A stretch of DNA of 20,216 bases from a virus: positions 1-20,216 of IMG/VR virus record IMGVR_UViG_3300022853_000125, one strand, 5' to 3'. The first letter of the stretch is position 1. Each line of letters starts with the position of its first letter. Below, one piece after another: positions 14,490-20,216 of the stretch. The notes below the pieces were generated by a model that worked only from the letters and a program-made list of their open reading frames with translations, ran no database searches and was not told the origin of the DNA. The translations under genes were made by a program, and so were the position numbers.

Positions 14490-14490
14490 A

Positions 14491-14658
14491 ATGATGTATA
14501 AACTTTATATTAATACTTTAGGTCAAACTCAAATAATGAAAATTAAAGATGGGTATGTAACTACTTTTTCAAAAGATTTAGCTAATTCAGATTATCAAGA
14601 ATATTTAGATTGGTTAGAAAAAGGAAATACTCCTCTTCCAGTAGAGGAAAATGAATAA
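14491..14658 (+). CDS. 55-residue fibre-associated small protein
   Basis: The frame opens with two adjacent ATG codons one base after the fibre stop and encodes 55 residues starting MMYKLYINTLGQTQIMKIKDG. Its C-terminal half, ANSDYQEYLDWLEKGNTPLP, is a motif found in small proteins encoded beside marine phage tail fibres, some of which act in fibre assembly. It ends in a TAATG overlap with the next small gene, which carries a degenerate copy of the same motif. No known catalytic features. Confidence that it is a real gene is good; its role as a chaperone or tip protein is a guess. Confidence 0.7.
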   Translation: MMYKLYINTLGQTQIMKIKDGYVTTFSKDLANSDYQEYLDWLEKGNTPLPVEENE

Positions 14659-14759
14659 TGATTAATATACCACTAAACGAAGCAAACACAGATTACCAAG
14701 CAATCCAAGAATGGATAGCTGATGGTGGAACAATAATAGATAATGGAGGTGGCGAATAA
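14658..14759 (+). CDS. 33-residue protein, paralogue of the preceding small gene
   Basis: This is a 33-residue frame, MINIPLNEANTDYQAIQEW and onward, ending DNGGGE. Residues 8-26 align with the preceding gene's motif: AN-[ST]-DYQ, then W-[LI], then a G and T. It starts in a TAATG overlap with the upstream gene and its stop TAA shares its last A with the ATG of the HNH gene, so it sits in an unbroken coupled chain. It looks like a truncated or minimal version of the same fibre-associated family. Confidence 0.6.
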   Translation: MINIPLNEANTDYQAIQEWIADGGTIIDNGGGE

Positions 14760-15607
14760 TGGCTTATATAGGCAGAGATATTTTTATAAACAATAAGTAT
14801 AAAACTTGGCATGATAATATTATAGCTAAAGCTAAAAACAGAACATTAGAAGGATATAAAGAAGTTCATCATATTATACCTAAAAGCTGTGGTGGAACTA
14901 ATGATAAATCTAACTTAGTACCTTTGGCTGCTAGAGAACATTATATAATCCATATGTTATTACCATATTTTACAGCAGGTCAAATTAAACATAAAATGTT
15001 AAATGCCTTTATATTTATGACTGCTAAATCTAAAGCTTGTAAAAGAGATTATAAAATTAACTCAAGAGTATATGAAAAATTAAAAAGTGAATTTAGTAAA
15101 TCATTAAAAGGAAGAAGATTAACTCCTGAATGGAAAGCAAAAATATCTAAAACATTAACAGGAACTAAATTACCAGAATATGTTAAAAGAAAAATTAGCT
15201 TAGGAAATATGGGTAGAAAAGTTAGCGAAAAAAACAAATTAGCTACTACTCTTCGTAATATGGGTAATAAATATAGTCTTGGAAAAAAAGTATCATTAGA
15301 AACTAGGAAAAAAATATCTATAGCACATACTGGTAAAAAACTTACAGAAGAAACTAAAGCTAAAATTAAATATGCTAGACAATTTCAAGTATGCTCTGAT
15401 GAACAAAGAAAAAATTATAGTAAAATATATTCAAATCTTATCTGGGTTAATAAAGACAATAAATCTAAAAGAGTTAATAAAGAATTGAAAAAAGATTATT
15501 TAAGTAATGGATATAAACTTGGTAGAAATATGTCTTATATGACAGGCGAAACTAGAAACTTATTATCTCAAAAAACAAAAGCCTATTGGCAAAGGAAGGT
15601 AGCATAG
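14759..15607 (+). CDS. HNH homing endonuclease with NUMOD3 repeats
   Basis: 282 residues, very basic. The HNH nuclease motif is clear: HH at 37-38 with IIPK, the central N52 with LVPL, and REH at 59-61 with a further H65. The region about 115-215 carries NUMOD3-like DNA-binding repeats (TPEWKAKISKTLTGTKL; GRKVSEKNK; SLETRKKISIAHTGKKLTEETKAKI). Such free-standing genes cut alleles lacking them and copy themselves. It starts MAYIGRD, nearly the same as the fibre starts at 13323 (MAYIGS) and 15608 (MSYIGR), although HNH proteins do not need this, so its 5' end may have been captured from a fibre gene. It ends exactly at the base before the next ATG. Confidence 0.92.
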   Translation: MAYIGRDIFINNKYKTWHDNIIAKAKNRTLEGYKEVHHIIPKSCGGTNDKSNLVPLAAREHYIIHMLLPYFTAGQIKHKMLNAFIFMTAKSKACKRDYKINSRVYEKLKSEFSKSLKGRRLTPEWKAKISKTLTGTKLPEYVKRKISLGNMGRKVSEKNKLATTLRNMGNKYSLGKKVSLETRKKISIAHTGKKLTEETKAKIKYARQFQVCSDEQRKNYSKIYSNLIWVNKDNKSKRVNKELKKDYLSNGYKLGRNMSYMTGETRNLLSQKTKAYWQRKVA

Positions 15608-16387
15608 ATGTCTTATATCGGACGTACACCTCAGAGTGGGAATTTTCAAGTTTGTGATACAATAGCAGTAGTTAATGACCAAGCTGCATACACTATGCAA
15701 GTTAGTTCTGTAGATGTAATTCCAGAAACAGCTAATCATATGCTGGTATCTTTAAATGGAATTTTACAAGCACCTACAAGTTCATACACAGTTAGTGGTT
15801 CTACAATTACCTTTGCTAGTAACCTTATTACTGGTGATGTAATTAACTTTATTCAGATACTAGGTTCAGTTTTAGATTTAGGTGTACCAAGTGATGGTAC
15901 TGTTACACCAGCAAAATTATCTGGTGTTACTGAAGGAATTAAAGAAGCTGACCAATGGAGATTAACTGCAACTAAAACAGATGCCACAGATATTACAGCA
16001 AATTTAGAAAGAAATGATACTAATTTTTCTGTAATTGGTTCTGGAATGTCGGAAAGTTCAGGAATATTTACTTTTCCTCAAACTGGAATTTATTTAATTA
16101 CAGCACAAGGTCGTTGGATTTCTAATGGCTCTGCTTCTTTATATATGGGACTTTTAATAAAAATGACGACAGATAATTCAAGTTATGTAAATGTTGCAAC
16201 AGTTTATGATAGTGCATCTACAAATGCTTATGCAAATACTTATATAAATTCTATAGTAGATATAACTAATACTTCAACTCATAAACTTAAATTTACAAGA
16301 GATGCAGCTGGTACACAATCTCAACTTCAAGGTGATACAGATGCTAATCATACTGCATTTACATTTATTAGATTAGGAGACACATAG
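15608..16387 (+). CDS. Tail fibre with C1q/TNF-like tip
   Basis: 259 residues. The N-terminal module (MSYIGRTPQSGNF, then HMLVSLNGILQAPTSSY and ITGDVINFIQILGS) is a standard marine phage fibre attachment domain, followed by a linker with a single TAK-like repeat (DGTVTPAKLSG). The C-terminal 145 residues look like a C1q/TNF-type jelly roll: GIFTFPQTGIYLITAQGRW (152-170), KLKFTRDAAGTQS, and the closing strand FTFIRLGD. This domain forms trimers and often binds ligands at fibre ends. AAGGAAGG (15592-15599), inside the end of the HNH gene, is its ribosome site, so its translation depends on HNH gene sequence. Confidence 0.8.
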   Translation: MSYIGRTPQSGNFQVCDTIAVVNDQAAYTMQVSSVDVIPETANHMLVSLNGILQAPTSSYTVSGSTITFASNLITGDVINFIQILGSVLDLGVPSDGTVTPAKLSGVTEGIKEADQWRLTATKTDATDITANLERNDTNFSVIGSGMSESSGIFTFPQTGIYLITAQGRWISNGSASLYMGLLIKMTTDNSSYVNVATVYDSASTNAYANTYINSIVDITNTSTHKLKFTRDAAGTQSQLQGDTDANHTAFTFIRLGDT

Positions 16388-16388
16388 A

Positions 16389-16679
16389 ATGGATTATTTA
16401 CAAAACGCATTACAAACTTTTAATGGTGGCAACTGGTATGGTTGGAAAAAATATAATGATGATGGAACTAAAATTCCTAACGACCAAAGAATGACTTACG
16501 CAAATATTGAAGTCATTAAAGATGGTGCAACAATACCTAGTGAAGCTGATGTTAATGCAAAGATACAAGAATTAAAAGATGCAGAAGCAGACGCAATAGC
16601 TAAAAAAGCATCTGGCAAACAAAAACTTTTAGACTTAGGTTTATCAGAAGAAGAAGTACAAGCACTTATAGGAGTTTAA
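16389..16679 (+). CDS. Small tail-associated protein
   Basis: 96 residues. The N-terminus (LQTFNGGNWYGWKKYNDDG) is aromatic-rich, then a beta turn (MTYANIEVIKDGATIPSEADV), an acidic helix (VNAKIQELKDAEADAIAKKASGKQ) and a C-terminal hook (LLDLGLSEEEVQALIGV). The last part resembles the C-terminal helix of small proteins encoded next to fibres across marine and enteric phages (L-x-x-L-G-L-T-x-x-E). GGAG at 16377-16380 is the ribosome site. The role may be fibre assembly or accessory tail protein; not established. Confidence 0.7.
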   Translation: MDYLQNALQTFNGGNWYGWKKYNDDGTKIPNDQRMTYANIEVIKDGATIPSEADVNAKIQELKDAEADAIAKKASGKQKLLDLGLSEEEVQALIGV

Positions 16680-16682
16680 TCA

Positions 16683-17285
16683 ATGGCTATTAACCTTGCC
16701 AACAATAACTCTCTTGCTAGTATAACAGCATTACCAGCTAGTGTTTCTGGTGGTGCAATGACTTTAATATCCACAGCAACTGCATCTAGTTCAGCTACAC
16801 TTTCTTTTACAGATATTGATGACACTTATGATGAGTATGTATTTAAGTTTATAAATATACACCCAGCTACTGATGCTCAAACTTTTCAATTTAATTTAAG
16901 TACAGATGGTGGTTCAAATTATAACGTAACTAAAACATCAACTTGGTTTCAATCTTTTCATAATGAAGCTGATTCTGCTGCTAGTTTATCATACGAAAAT
17001 GGTTATGACCTTGCTCAATCAACAAGCGACCAACCAATAGTATATCAAGTTGGAAATGGAAATGACGAACAAGTTAGTGGTATGATACAATTATTTAATC
17101 CAGCTTCCACAACTTTTGTAAAACACTTTATAGGTAGATGTAGTTCATATTATTATACTAATGGAAACTTATGTGGTCATTTTGCTGGTTATGGAAACAC
17201 AACAAGTGCAGTAAACGCAGTTATTTTTAAGATGTCATCAGGCAACATAGATAGTGGAGTAATAAAATTATATGGCATTAGTTAA
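16683..17285 (+). CDS. Fibre/receptor-binding protein, tandem paralogue 1
   Basis: 200 residues, beta-rich, Ser/Thr/Asn heavy. Conserved landmarks shared with the next two genes are TASSSATLSFTD, then F-x-NIHPATDAQTFQF, LSTDGGSNYNVTKTSTWF, a GYDLAQST block, STTFVKHFIGR, a glycine-rich AGYGNTTSAVNA, and the ending SGNIDSGVIKLYGIS. The family appears in marine phage fibre loci and resembles a jelly-roll tip. GGAG at 16671-16674 is the ribosome site. Its last 14 bases are shared with the next gene, whose ATG lies inside the codons for YGIS. Role as a tip is inferred from the locus and composition. Confidence 0.72.
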   Translation: MAINLANNNSLASITALPASVSGGAMTLISTATASSSATLSFTDIDDTYDEYVFKFINIHPATDAQTFQFNLSTDGGSNYNVTKTSTWFQSFHNEADSAASLSYENGYDLAQSTSDQPIVYQVGNGNDEQVSGMIQLFNPASTTFVKHFIGRCSSYYYTNGNLCGHFAGYGNTTSAVNAVIFKMSSGNIDSGVIKLYGIS

Positions 17286-17892
17286 ATATAATAACAATAG
17301 CATAAGTGCTGTTACTGCAACTGGATTAGCAAGTGGTGCTATGACACATATTAAAACTTTAACTGCTAGTAGTTCAGCTACATTAAGTTTTGTTGATGGT
17401 ACAGATAGTGTGGTATTGGATTCAACTTATCCTATTTATGTTTTTAAGTTTATTAATATGCACCCAGCTAATGCTGATGTTTTATTAATGATGAATTTAA
17501 GTACAGATAGTGGTTCTAATTATAATGTTACAAAGACTACTACTCTTTTTTATGCTGGTAATAATGAAGCAGATTCAGCAACATCTTTAAGTTATTATGC
17601 CAGTAAAGATTTAGCACAAGGAACAGGATTTCAAGCAATATCATTACATCCTGGTGATGATAATGACCAATCATGTAGTGGAGAATTTACTTTATATAAT
17701 CCATCTTCAACTACTTTTGTAAAACACTTTATAAGTAGAATTTCTGCAAATACTTATAATGATTATGCTTACGATACTTATTGTGCTGGTTATGCAAATA
17801 CAACATCAGCAGTAGATGCTATTAGATTTCAAGTAGAAAGTGGCAACATAGACGCTGGTCAAATCAAACTCTACGGAATAAAGGATAGTTAA
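17272..17892 (+). CDS. Fibre/receptor-binding protein, tandem paralogue 2
   Basis: 206 residues, sharing the landmarks of its neighbours: TASSSATLSFVDGTD, a MHPANADVLLMM block, LSTDSGSNYNVTKTTTLF, SKDLAQGT, STTFVKHFISR, YANTTSAVDAIRFQ and ESGNIDAGQIKLYGI. It is closer to copy 3 than to copy 1 around VDGTDSVVLD, a stretch missing from copy 1. The start at 17272 is supported because MALVKYNNNSIS aligns with MAIVKLNNKAVS of copy 3. Between the conserved strands the residues differ strongly, as expected for loops under host-range selection. It ends in a TAATG overlap with copy 3. Confidence 0.72.
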   Translation: MALVKYNNNSISAVTATGLASGAMTHIKTLTASSSATLSFVDGTDSVVLDSTYPIYVFKFINMHPANADVLLMMNLSTDSGSNYNVTKTTTLFYAGNNEADSATSLSYYASKDLAQGTGFQAISLHPGDDNDQSCSGEFTLYNPSSTTFVKHFISRISANTYNDYAYDTYCAGYANTTSAVDAIRFQVESGNIDAGQIKLYGIKDS

Positions 17893-18518
17893 TGGCAATA
17901 GTTAAACTAAATAATAAAGCTGTAAGTAACGCAACAGCATTTGGAAGTATTACTGGATTAGGTAGTATGGTATTTATTAAAAAGCTAACAGCTTCTAGTT
18001 CTGCTACTTTATCTTTTGTAGATGGTACTGATGGTGTGGTGTTAGATGATACTTATAAAGAGTATGTATTTACATTTAATAATATGCACCCAGCAACAGA
18101 TGGTGCAAAATTCACTTTTAATGTTAGTTCTGATGGTGGTTCTAATTATAATGTAACAAAAACAACTACATATTTTACAACTTATCATCAAGAAGATGAT
18201 GGTTCTCCACTTATTCAATATGAAGCTGGATTTGATTTAGCACAAAGTACAGCTTTTCAAAATTTATCTGCAAACATGGGTAACAACAATGATGATAATT
18301 TATGTGGAGAACTTAAAATATTTAATCCATCTTCAACTACTTTTGTAAAACATTTTATAGCAAATAATAATCATGTTCATCAAACATCTGCTCCAGCTTC
18401 AGTAGAACCTTTTGCTGCAGGATATTGTAATACAACTTCGGCAGTAGATGCAGTTAGATTTCAAATGAGTTCAGGTAACATAGATGCTGGAGATATTTGC
18501 CTATATGGTATTGCTTAA
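17892..18518 (+). CDS. Fibre/receptor-binding protein, tandem paralogue 3
   Basis: 208 residues, with the same plan: TASSSATLSFVDGTDGVVLD, NMHPATDGAKFTF, SSDGGSNYNVTKTTTYF, GFDLAQST, SSTTFVKHFI, YCNTTSAVDAVRFQ and MSSGNIDAGDICLYGIA. Compared with copy 2 it has an insertion near 158-168 (HVHQTSAPASVEPF). A stretch of 30 identical bases is shared with copy 2 (17697-17726 and 18323-18352), enough to support recombination between copies. Its stop codon lies within the first arm of the alternative hairpins that follow. Confidence 0.72.
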   Translation: MAIVKLNNKAVSNATAFGSITGLGSMVFIKKLTASSSATLSFVDGTDGVVLDDTYKEYVFTFNNMHPATDGAKFTFNVSSDGGSNYNVTKTTTYFTTYHQEDDGSPLIQYEAGFDLAQSTAFQNLSANMGNNNDDNLCGELKIFNPSSTTFVKHFIANNNHVHQTSAPASVEPFAAGYCNTTSAVDAVRFQMSSGNIDAGDICLYGIA

Positions 18519-18547
18519 CATTCAATGCTGTTAGGCATTGCTTAACA
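18507..18547 (+). promoter_or_regulatory. Two mutually exclusive hairpins at the end of the fibre triplet
   Basis: A 14-base direct repeat (GGYATTGCTTAACA, 18507-18520 and 18534-18547, one mismatch) flanks the sequence TGTTAGGC (18529-18536), which can pair with GCTTAACA of either copy. Pairing with the first copy gives a 9-bp stem with an 8-base loop over the stop codon. Pairing with the second gives an 8-bp stem with a 3-base loop. Both include one G-U pair. No T run follows. It precedes GGAG (18557-18560) and the ATG at 18572. Confidence 0.45.
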
Positions 18548-18571
18548 ATTAACAATGGAGTATAAGAAATT

Positions 18572-18850
18572 ATGACAAGACATCACAATATTAATGGAAA
18601 CATAGTACCTTTTACAGCAGCAGAAGAAGCAGCTAGAGATATAGAAGAAGCAGCTATTGCAAAACAACAAAAAGCAATAGTACCAATTGCAGCTCATATA
18701 GGTAAAAGAAAATTAGCTTACCCAACAATGGGAGATCAGCTAGATATGCTATGGCATTCTATAGATCAAGATCCTACATTAAAATCTAAGTATTTTACTT
18801 TCTATGAAGCTATAAAAGCAGTTAAGGTAAAGAATCCTAAGAATGGCTAA
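18572..18850 (+). CDS. Small conserved tail-region protein (XkdW-like part)
   Basis: 92 residues. The N-terminal half is an Ala-rich helix (TAAEEAARDIEEAAIAKQQKA). The C-terminal half, AYPTMGDQLDMLWHSIDQDP, then KSKYFTFYEAIKAVKVKNPKNG, matches the pattern Y-P-[ST]-[IM]-x-[DE]-Q-L-D-x-[IL]-[WY]-H common in small phage tail proteins, including part of the XkdW family. Its biochemical role is unknown; it usually lies near the fibre or tail end. GGAG at 18557-18560 is 11 bases before the start. It overlaps the next gene by eight bases. Confidence 0.7.
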   Translation: MTRHHNINGNIVPFTAAEEAARDIEEAAIAKQQKAIVPIAAHIGKRKLAYPTMGDQLDMLWHSIDQDPTLKSKYFTFYEAIKAVKVKNPKNG

Positions 18851-19181
18851 TATATATAAAAACGCAGGGTTTGCAATAAGCACAACAGATCTTACAACTA
18901 TCTATACAGTACCTGCTGGAAGAACAACAATTGTTAAAAATATACAAATTAGTAATGAACATGCTTCAAACAATCTTGTAGAAGTATCTGTAACTGATAG
19001 TTCAGCTTCAGCTACTTTTGAAGTATATCATAAAGATTTATCTTCTGGAGAAACAGTTAATGCTGCATTATCTCCTATTGTTTTAGAGTCAGCAGATATA
19101 CTTAAAATACAAGTAGGAACAGTAGATACCATTGAAGGTATGGTTAGTTACTTAGAAATATTTGACGAAAAGAGTTCTTAG
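18843..19181 (+). CDS. Small beta protein, tail-region virion family (second paralogue)
   Basis: 112 residues, beta-rich: MANIYKNAGFAISTTDL, IYTVPAGRTTIVKNIQISNEH, EVSVTDSSASATFEVY, LESADILKIQVG, MVSYLEIFDE. This fits the family seen often in marine phages (M-A-N-x-Y-K, Y-T-V-P-A, S-Y-L-E-I), and it is the closer match; the gene at 12965 is its divergent paralogue. It starts inside the end of the preceding gene, eight bases overlapped, suggesting coupled translation. Probably a virion surface or tail protein. After its stop is the first real gap since the fibre region, 35 bases. Confidence 0.75.
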   Translation: MANIYKNAGFAISTTDLTTIYTVPAGRTTIVKNIQISNEHASNNLVEVSVTDSSASATFEVYHKDLSSGETVNAALSPIVLESADILKIQVGTVDTIEGMVSYLEIFDEKSS

Positions 19182-19190
19182 ATATACATT
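19162..19190 (+). promoter_or_regulatory. Promoter candidate ahead of the GNAT gene
   Basis: TTGACG (19162-19167, five of six to TTGACA) is followed after exactly 17 bases by TACATT (19185-19190, four of six to TATAAT); TATACA at 19183 is an alternative with shorter spacing. It would start transcription about 20 bases before the GNAT ATG, which has no ribosome site. It overlaps the end of the preceding gene. Confidence 0.22.
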
Positions 19191-19216
19191 GATTTTAATT
19201 AGTTTATATAGTATTT

Positions 19217-19669
19217 ATGGAATTAGTACGAATACCAATTATAGAACTTGATAAAGTTTGGTCATTAGTAGAAAAAGATATTAAATCTGCTTTAGCTTAT
19301 TCAGGTCAACTTACCGATTCAGATTATGTCTTTGAGACTGCTAAAGAAGATAAATTTCAAGTCTGGGTTATTTGGGATAAAAAAGAAAAACAAACATCTG
19401 ATAAATATTTTGGTGTAGTAGTTACTGAAATAATAAAAAGAAAACATGGTAAAGTCTGTCATGTCTATATTGTGACTGGAAGGCAAATGTCTAAATGGCA
19501 ACACTTAATAAGTAGAGTTGAAGAATTTGCTAAAAATGAAGGTTGCAAGATGATGGAATTAATTGCTAGACCAGGTTGGCAAAAAGTCTATAATAATCAT
19601 GGTTATAAAAAAACCCATGTTGTTTTAGAAAAACAAATTAAACAAGAGGAGAATAAAGATGTCAAGTAA
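19217..19669 (+). CDS. GNAT-like acetyltransferase fold protein
   Basis: 150 residues. The strand-turn layout (FQVWVIWDKKEKQ, KYFGVVVTEIIKRK, CHVYIVTGRQMSKWQHLI) and the C-terminal block MELIARPGWQKVYNNHGYKK match phage GNAT-like proteins located among virion genes. These keep the fold, with the final aromatic G-Y motif, but their acetyl-CoA site is often not clear. Here I do not see a canonical R/Q-x-x-G-x-G/A loop, so catalytic activity is uncertain. The substrate is unknown. It starts without a Shine-Dalgarno sequence after a 35-base gap and overlaps the next start by 11 bases. Confidence 0.7.
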   Translation: MELVRIPIIELDKVWSLVEKDIKSALAYSGQLTDSDYVFETAKEDKFQVWVIWDKKEKQTSDKYFGVVVTEIIKRKHGKVCHVYIVTGRQMSKWQHLISRVEEFAKNEGCKMMELIARPGWQKVYNNHGYKKTHVVLEKQIKQEENKDVK

Positions 19670-19850
19670 AGTAAATCAATATTTTAAAAACAAAATTAGT
19701 AGCATGAAAGGTTCAATTTCTGATAAAGAAAAAGAACTTCTTGAAAATAGTGTTCCTGATATGTCTAATGTTCCTGATATGTCTAATTTTACAGGTTCTG
19801 TATCAGATAAAGAAATAGAATTTTTGAAAAAATTATTACCAAACAAATAA
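19659..19850 (+). CDS. 63-residue protein with internal duplication
   Basis: 63 residues with two copies of a helical motif, GSISDKEKELLEN (18-30) and GSVSDKEIEFLKK (46-58), joined by an exact double VPDMSN (32-43). The N-terminus is basic (SSKVNQYFKNKISS). It has a strong ribosome site AGAGGAGAA (19646-19653) inside the end of the GNAT gene. I do not recognise the family. Its place before a probable internal virion protein suggests a small virion or assembly protein. Confidence 0.65.
   Translation: MSSKVNQYFKNKISSMKGSISDKEKELLENSVPDMSNVPDMSNFTGSVSDKEIEFLKKLLPNK
19752..19787 (+). repeat. Exact 18-bp tandem duplication
   Basis: The unit gttcctgatatgtctaat occurs twice in a row (19752-19769 and 19770-19787) with no mismatch, encoding VPDMSN twice in frame. 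The identity suggests a recent duplication by slippage. Confidence 0.85.
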
Positions 19851-19867
19851 TAACAATAGGATAAAAT

Positions 19868-20216
19868 ATGAGTTTTGGCGGAGGATCATCAGGCGGTAAT
19901 CAACAAACAACACAAGGGGTAACACCTTATGCACCAGCACAACCTGCATTAAATCAAATACTATCAGAATCTGGAAACTTATATAATCAAGGTGTAGGTG
20001 CTTCAGGTTATGTAGCTCCATCACAACAAACATTAAGTGGTCTTGCTCAACAAGAACAATTAGGTACAGCTGCAAATCAACAAATGGCAGCAACACTTGG
20101 TGGACAATATTTAAATCCTTTTTTATCACCTTTATTACAACAAACTGCTGGAAATATTTATACTAATGTAGCACAACAATTTAGTGGAGCAGGTAGAACA
20201 CCAGGTTCTCCAATGA
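19868..20216 (+). CDS. N-terminal part of a probable internal virion/DNA ejection protein (3' truncated)
   Basis: 116 codons are visible before the window ends. The protein begins MSFGGGSSGGNQQTT and is very rich in Gln, Gly and Ala: GVTPYAPAQPALNQIL, SQQTLSGLAQQEQLG, GQYLNPFLSPLLQQT and QQFSGAGRTPGSP. A Gly/Ser start, an N-P-[FY]-x-x-x-L block and a closing S-x-A-G-R-x-x-G-S motif are typical of long internal or ejection proteins in marine and other podoviruses. These travel with the DNA to form the channel into the host. AGGA about eight bases before the ATG is the ribosome site. No transmembrane segment lies in the visible part. Confidence 0.7.
   Translation, partial: MSFGGGSSGGNQQTTQGVTPYAPAQPALNQILSESGNLYNQGVGASGYVAPSQQTLSGLAQQEQLGTAANQQMAATLGGQYLNPFLSPLLQQTAGNIYTNVAQQFSGAGRTPGSPM

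Noticed and set aside
15049-15237. 62-residue minus-strand frame
   Set aside because: Antisense shadow of the Lys-rich HNH gene; AAA codons read backwards give Phe.
14759-15607. Group I intron carrying the HNH gene
   Set aside because: The HNH gene is joined to complete genes on both sides by start/stop overlaps, leaving no room for intron core sequence.
16683-18518. Diversity-generating retroelement target
   Set aside because: The three paralogues are variable, but no template repeat, reverse transcriptase or adenine-directed pattern is visible in the window.
19319-19504. 61-residue minus-strand frame
   Set aside because: Antisense shadow within the GNAT-like gene, Phe-rich.
19836-20129. 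97-residue minus-strand open frame at the right end
   Set aside because: It is antisense to the Gln-rich internal virion gene; CAA codons read backwards give the Leu/Val-rich sequence.

Overview
The window is 20.2 kb of strongly AT-rich, gene-dense DNA. Every gene I can support lies on the + strand. The gene order (small terminase, large terminase, portal, scaffold, major capsid, adaptor, tail, fibres, injection protein) is the late structural half of a tailed double-stranded DNA phage. There is no tape-measure, sheath or tail-tube gene, and there is an SU10-type portal, capsid and adaptor set with a large nozzle-like tail protein. This points to a short-tailed (podovirus) particle. The AT bias, the tiny tail-fibre accessory proteins and the MAYIG-type fibre starts resemble marine podoviruses such as those infecting SAR11 and related Alphaproteobacteria. 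The host is an inference. No host gene, tRNA, integrase, IS element or CRISPR is visible.

Layout. Positions 1-272 hold the 3' end of an unrecognised gene. Positions 273-433 hold a TATAAT box and a strongly folded, relatively GC-rich RNA or DNA element just ahead of the small terminase (434-862). Positions 863-1217 are non-coding and full of signals: two tandem operator-like dyads, several hairpins, repeats of GGTAAATA and a run of seven G. A 61-residue gene (1218-1403) and the large terminase (1424-2695) follow, with two more G runs. Head genes then run from 2697 to about 7975: portal, a small overlapping gene, scaffold, major capsid and two small probable decoration or head-surface proteins. 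Hairpins sit in the few real gaps around the scaffold, capsid and decoration genes. Positions 7975-9115 carry a 44-residue basic protein, a 110-residue protein and the head-tail adaptor. Positions 9124-10935 encode the tail nozzle-like protein.

From 10932 to 19181 lies a long host-recognition region: a 621-residue fibre with 30-residue repeats, a small beta protein, a fibre with a lectin-like module, two tiny paralogous accessory proteins, an HNH homing endonuclease whose start mimics that of its fibre neighbours, a fibre with a C1q/TNF-like tip, a 96-residue tail protein, three tandem paralogous fibre or receptor-binding proteins, a 92-residue protein and a second copy of the small beta protein. 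The window ends with a GNAT-like acetyltransferase, a 63-residue repeat protein and the start of a Gln-rich probable internal (DNA ejection) protein.

Genes are packed with 1-8 base overlaps of the TAATG or ATGA type, so translational coupling across a few long late mRNAs is likely. The least explained parts are the folded element at 301-425, the signal-rich terminase gap with its G runs, the two alternative hairpins at 18513-18547, and the tandem triplication of fibre proteins.
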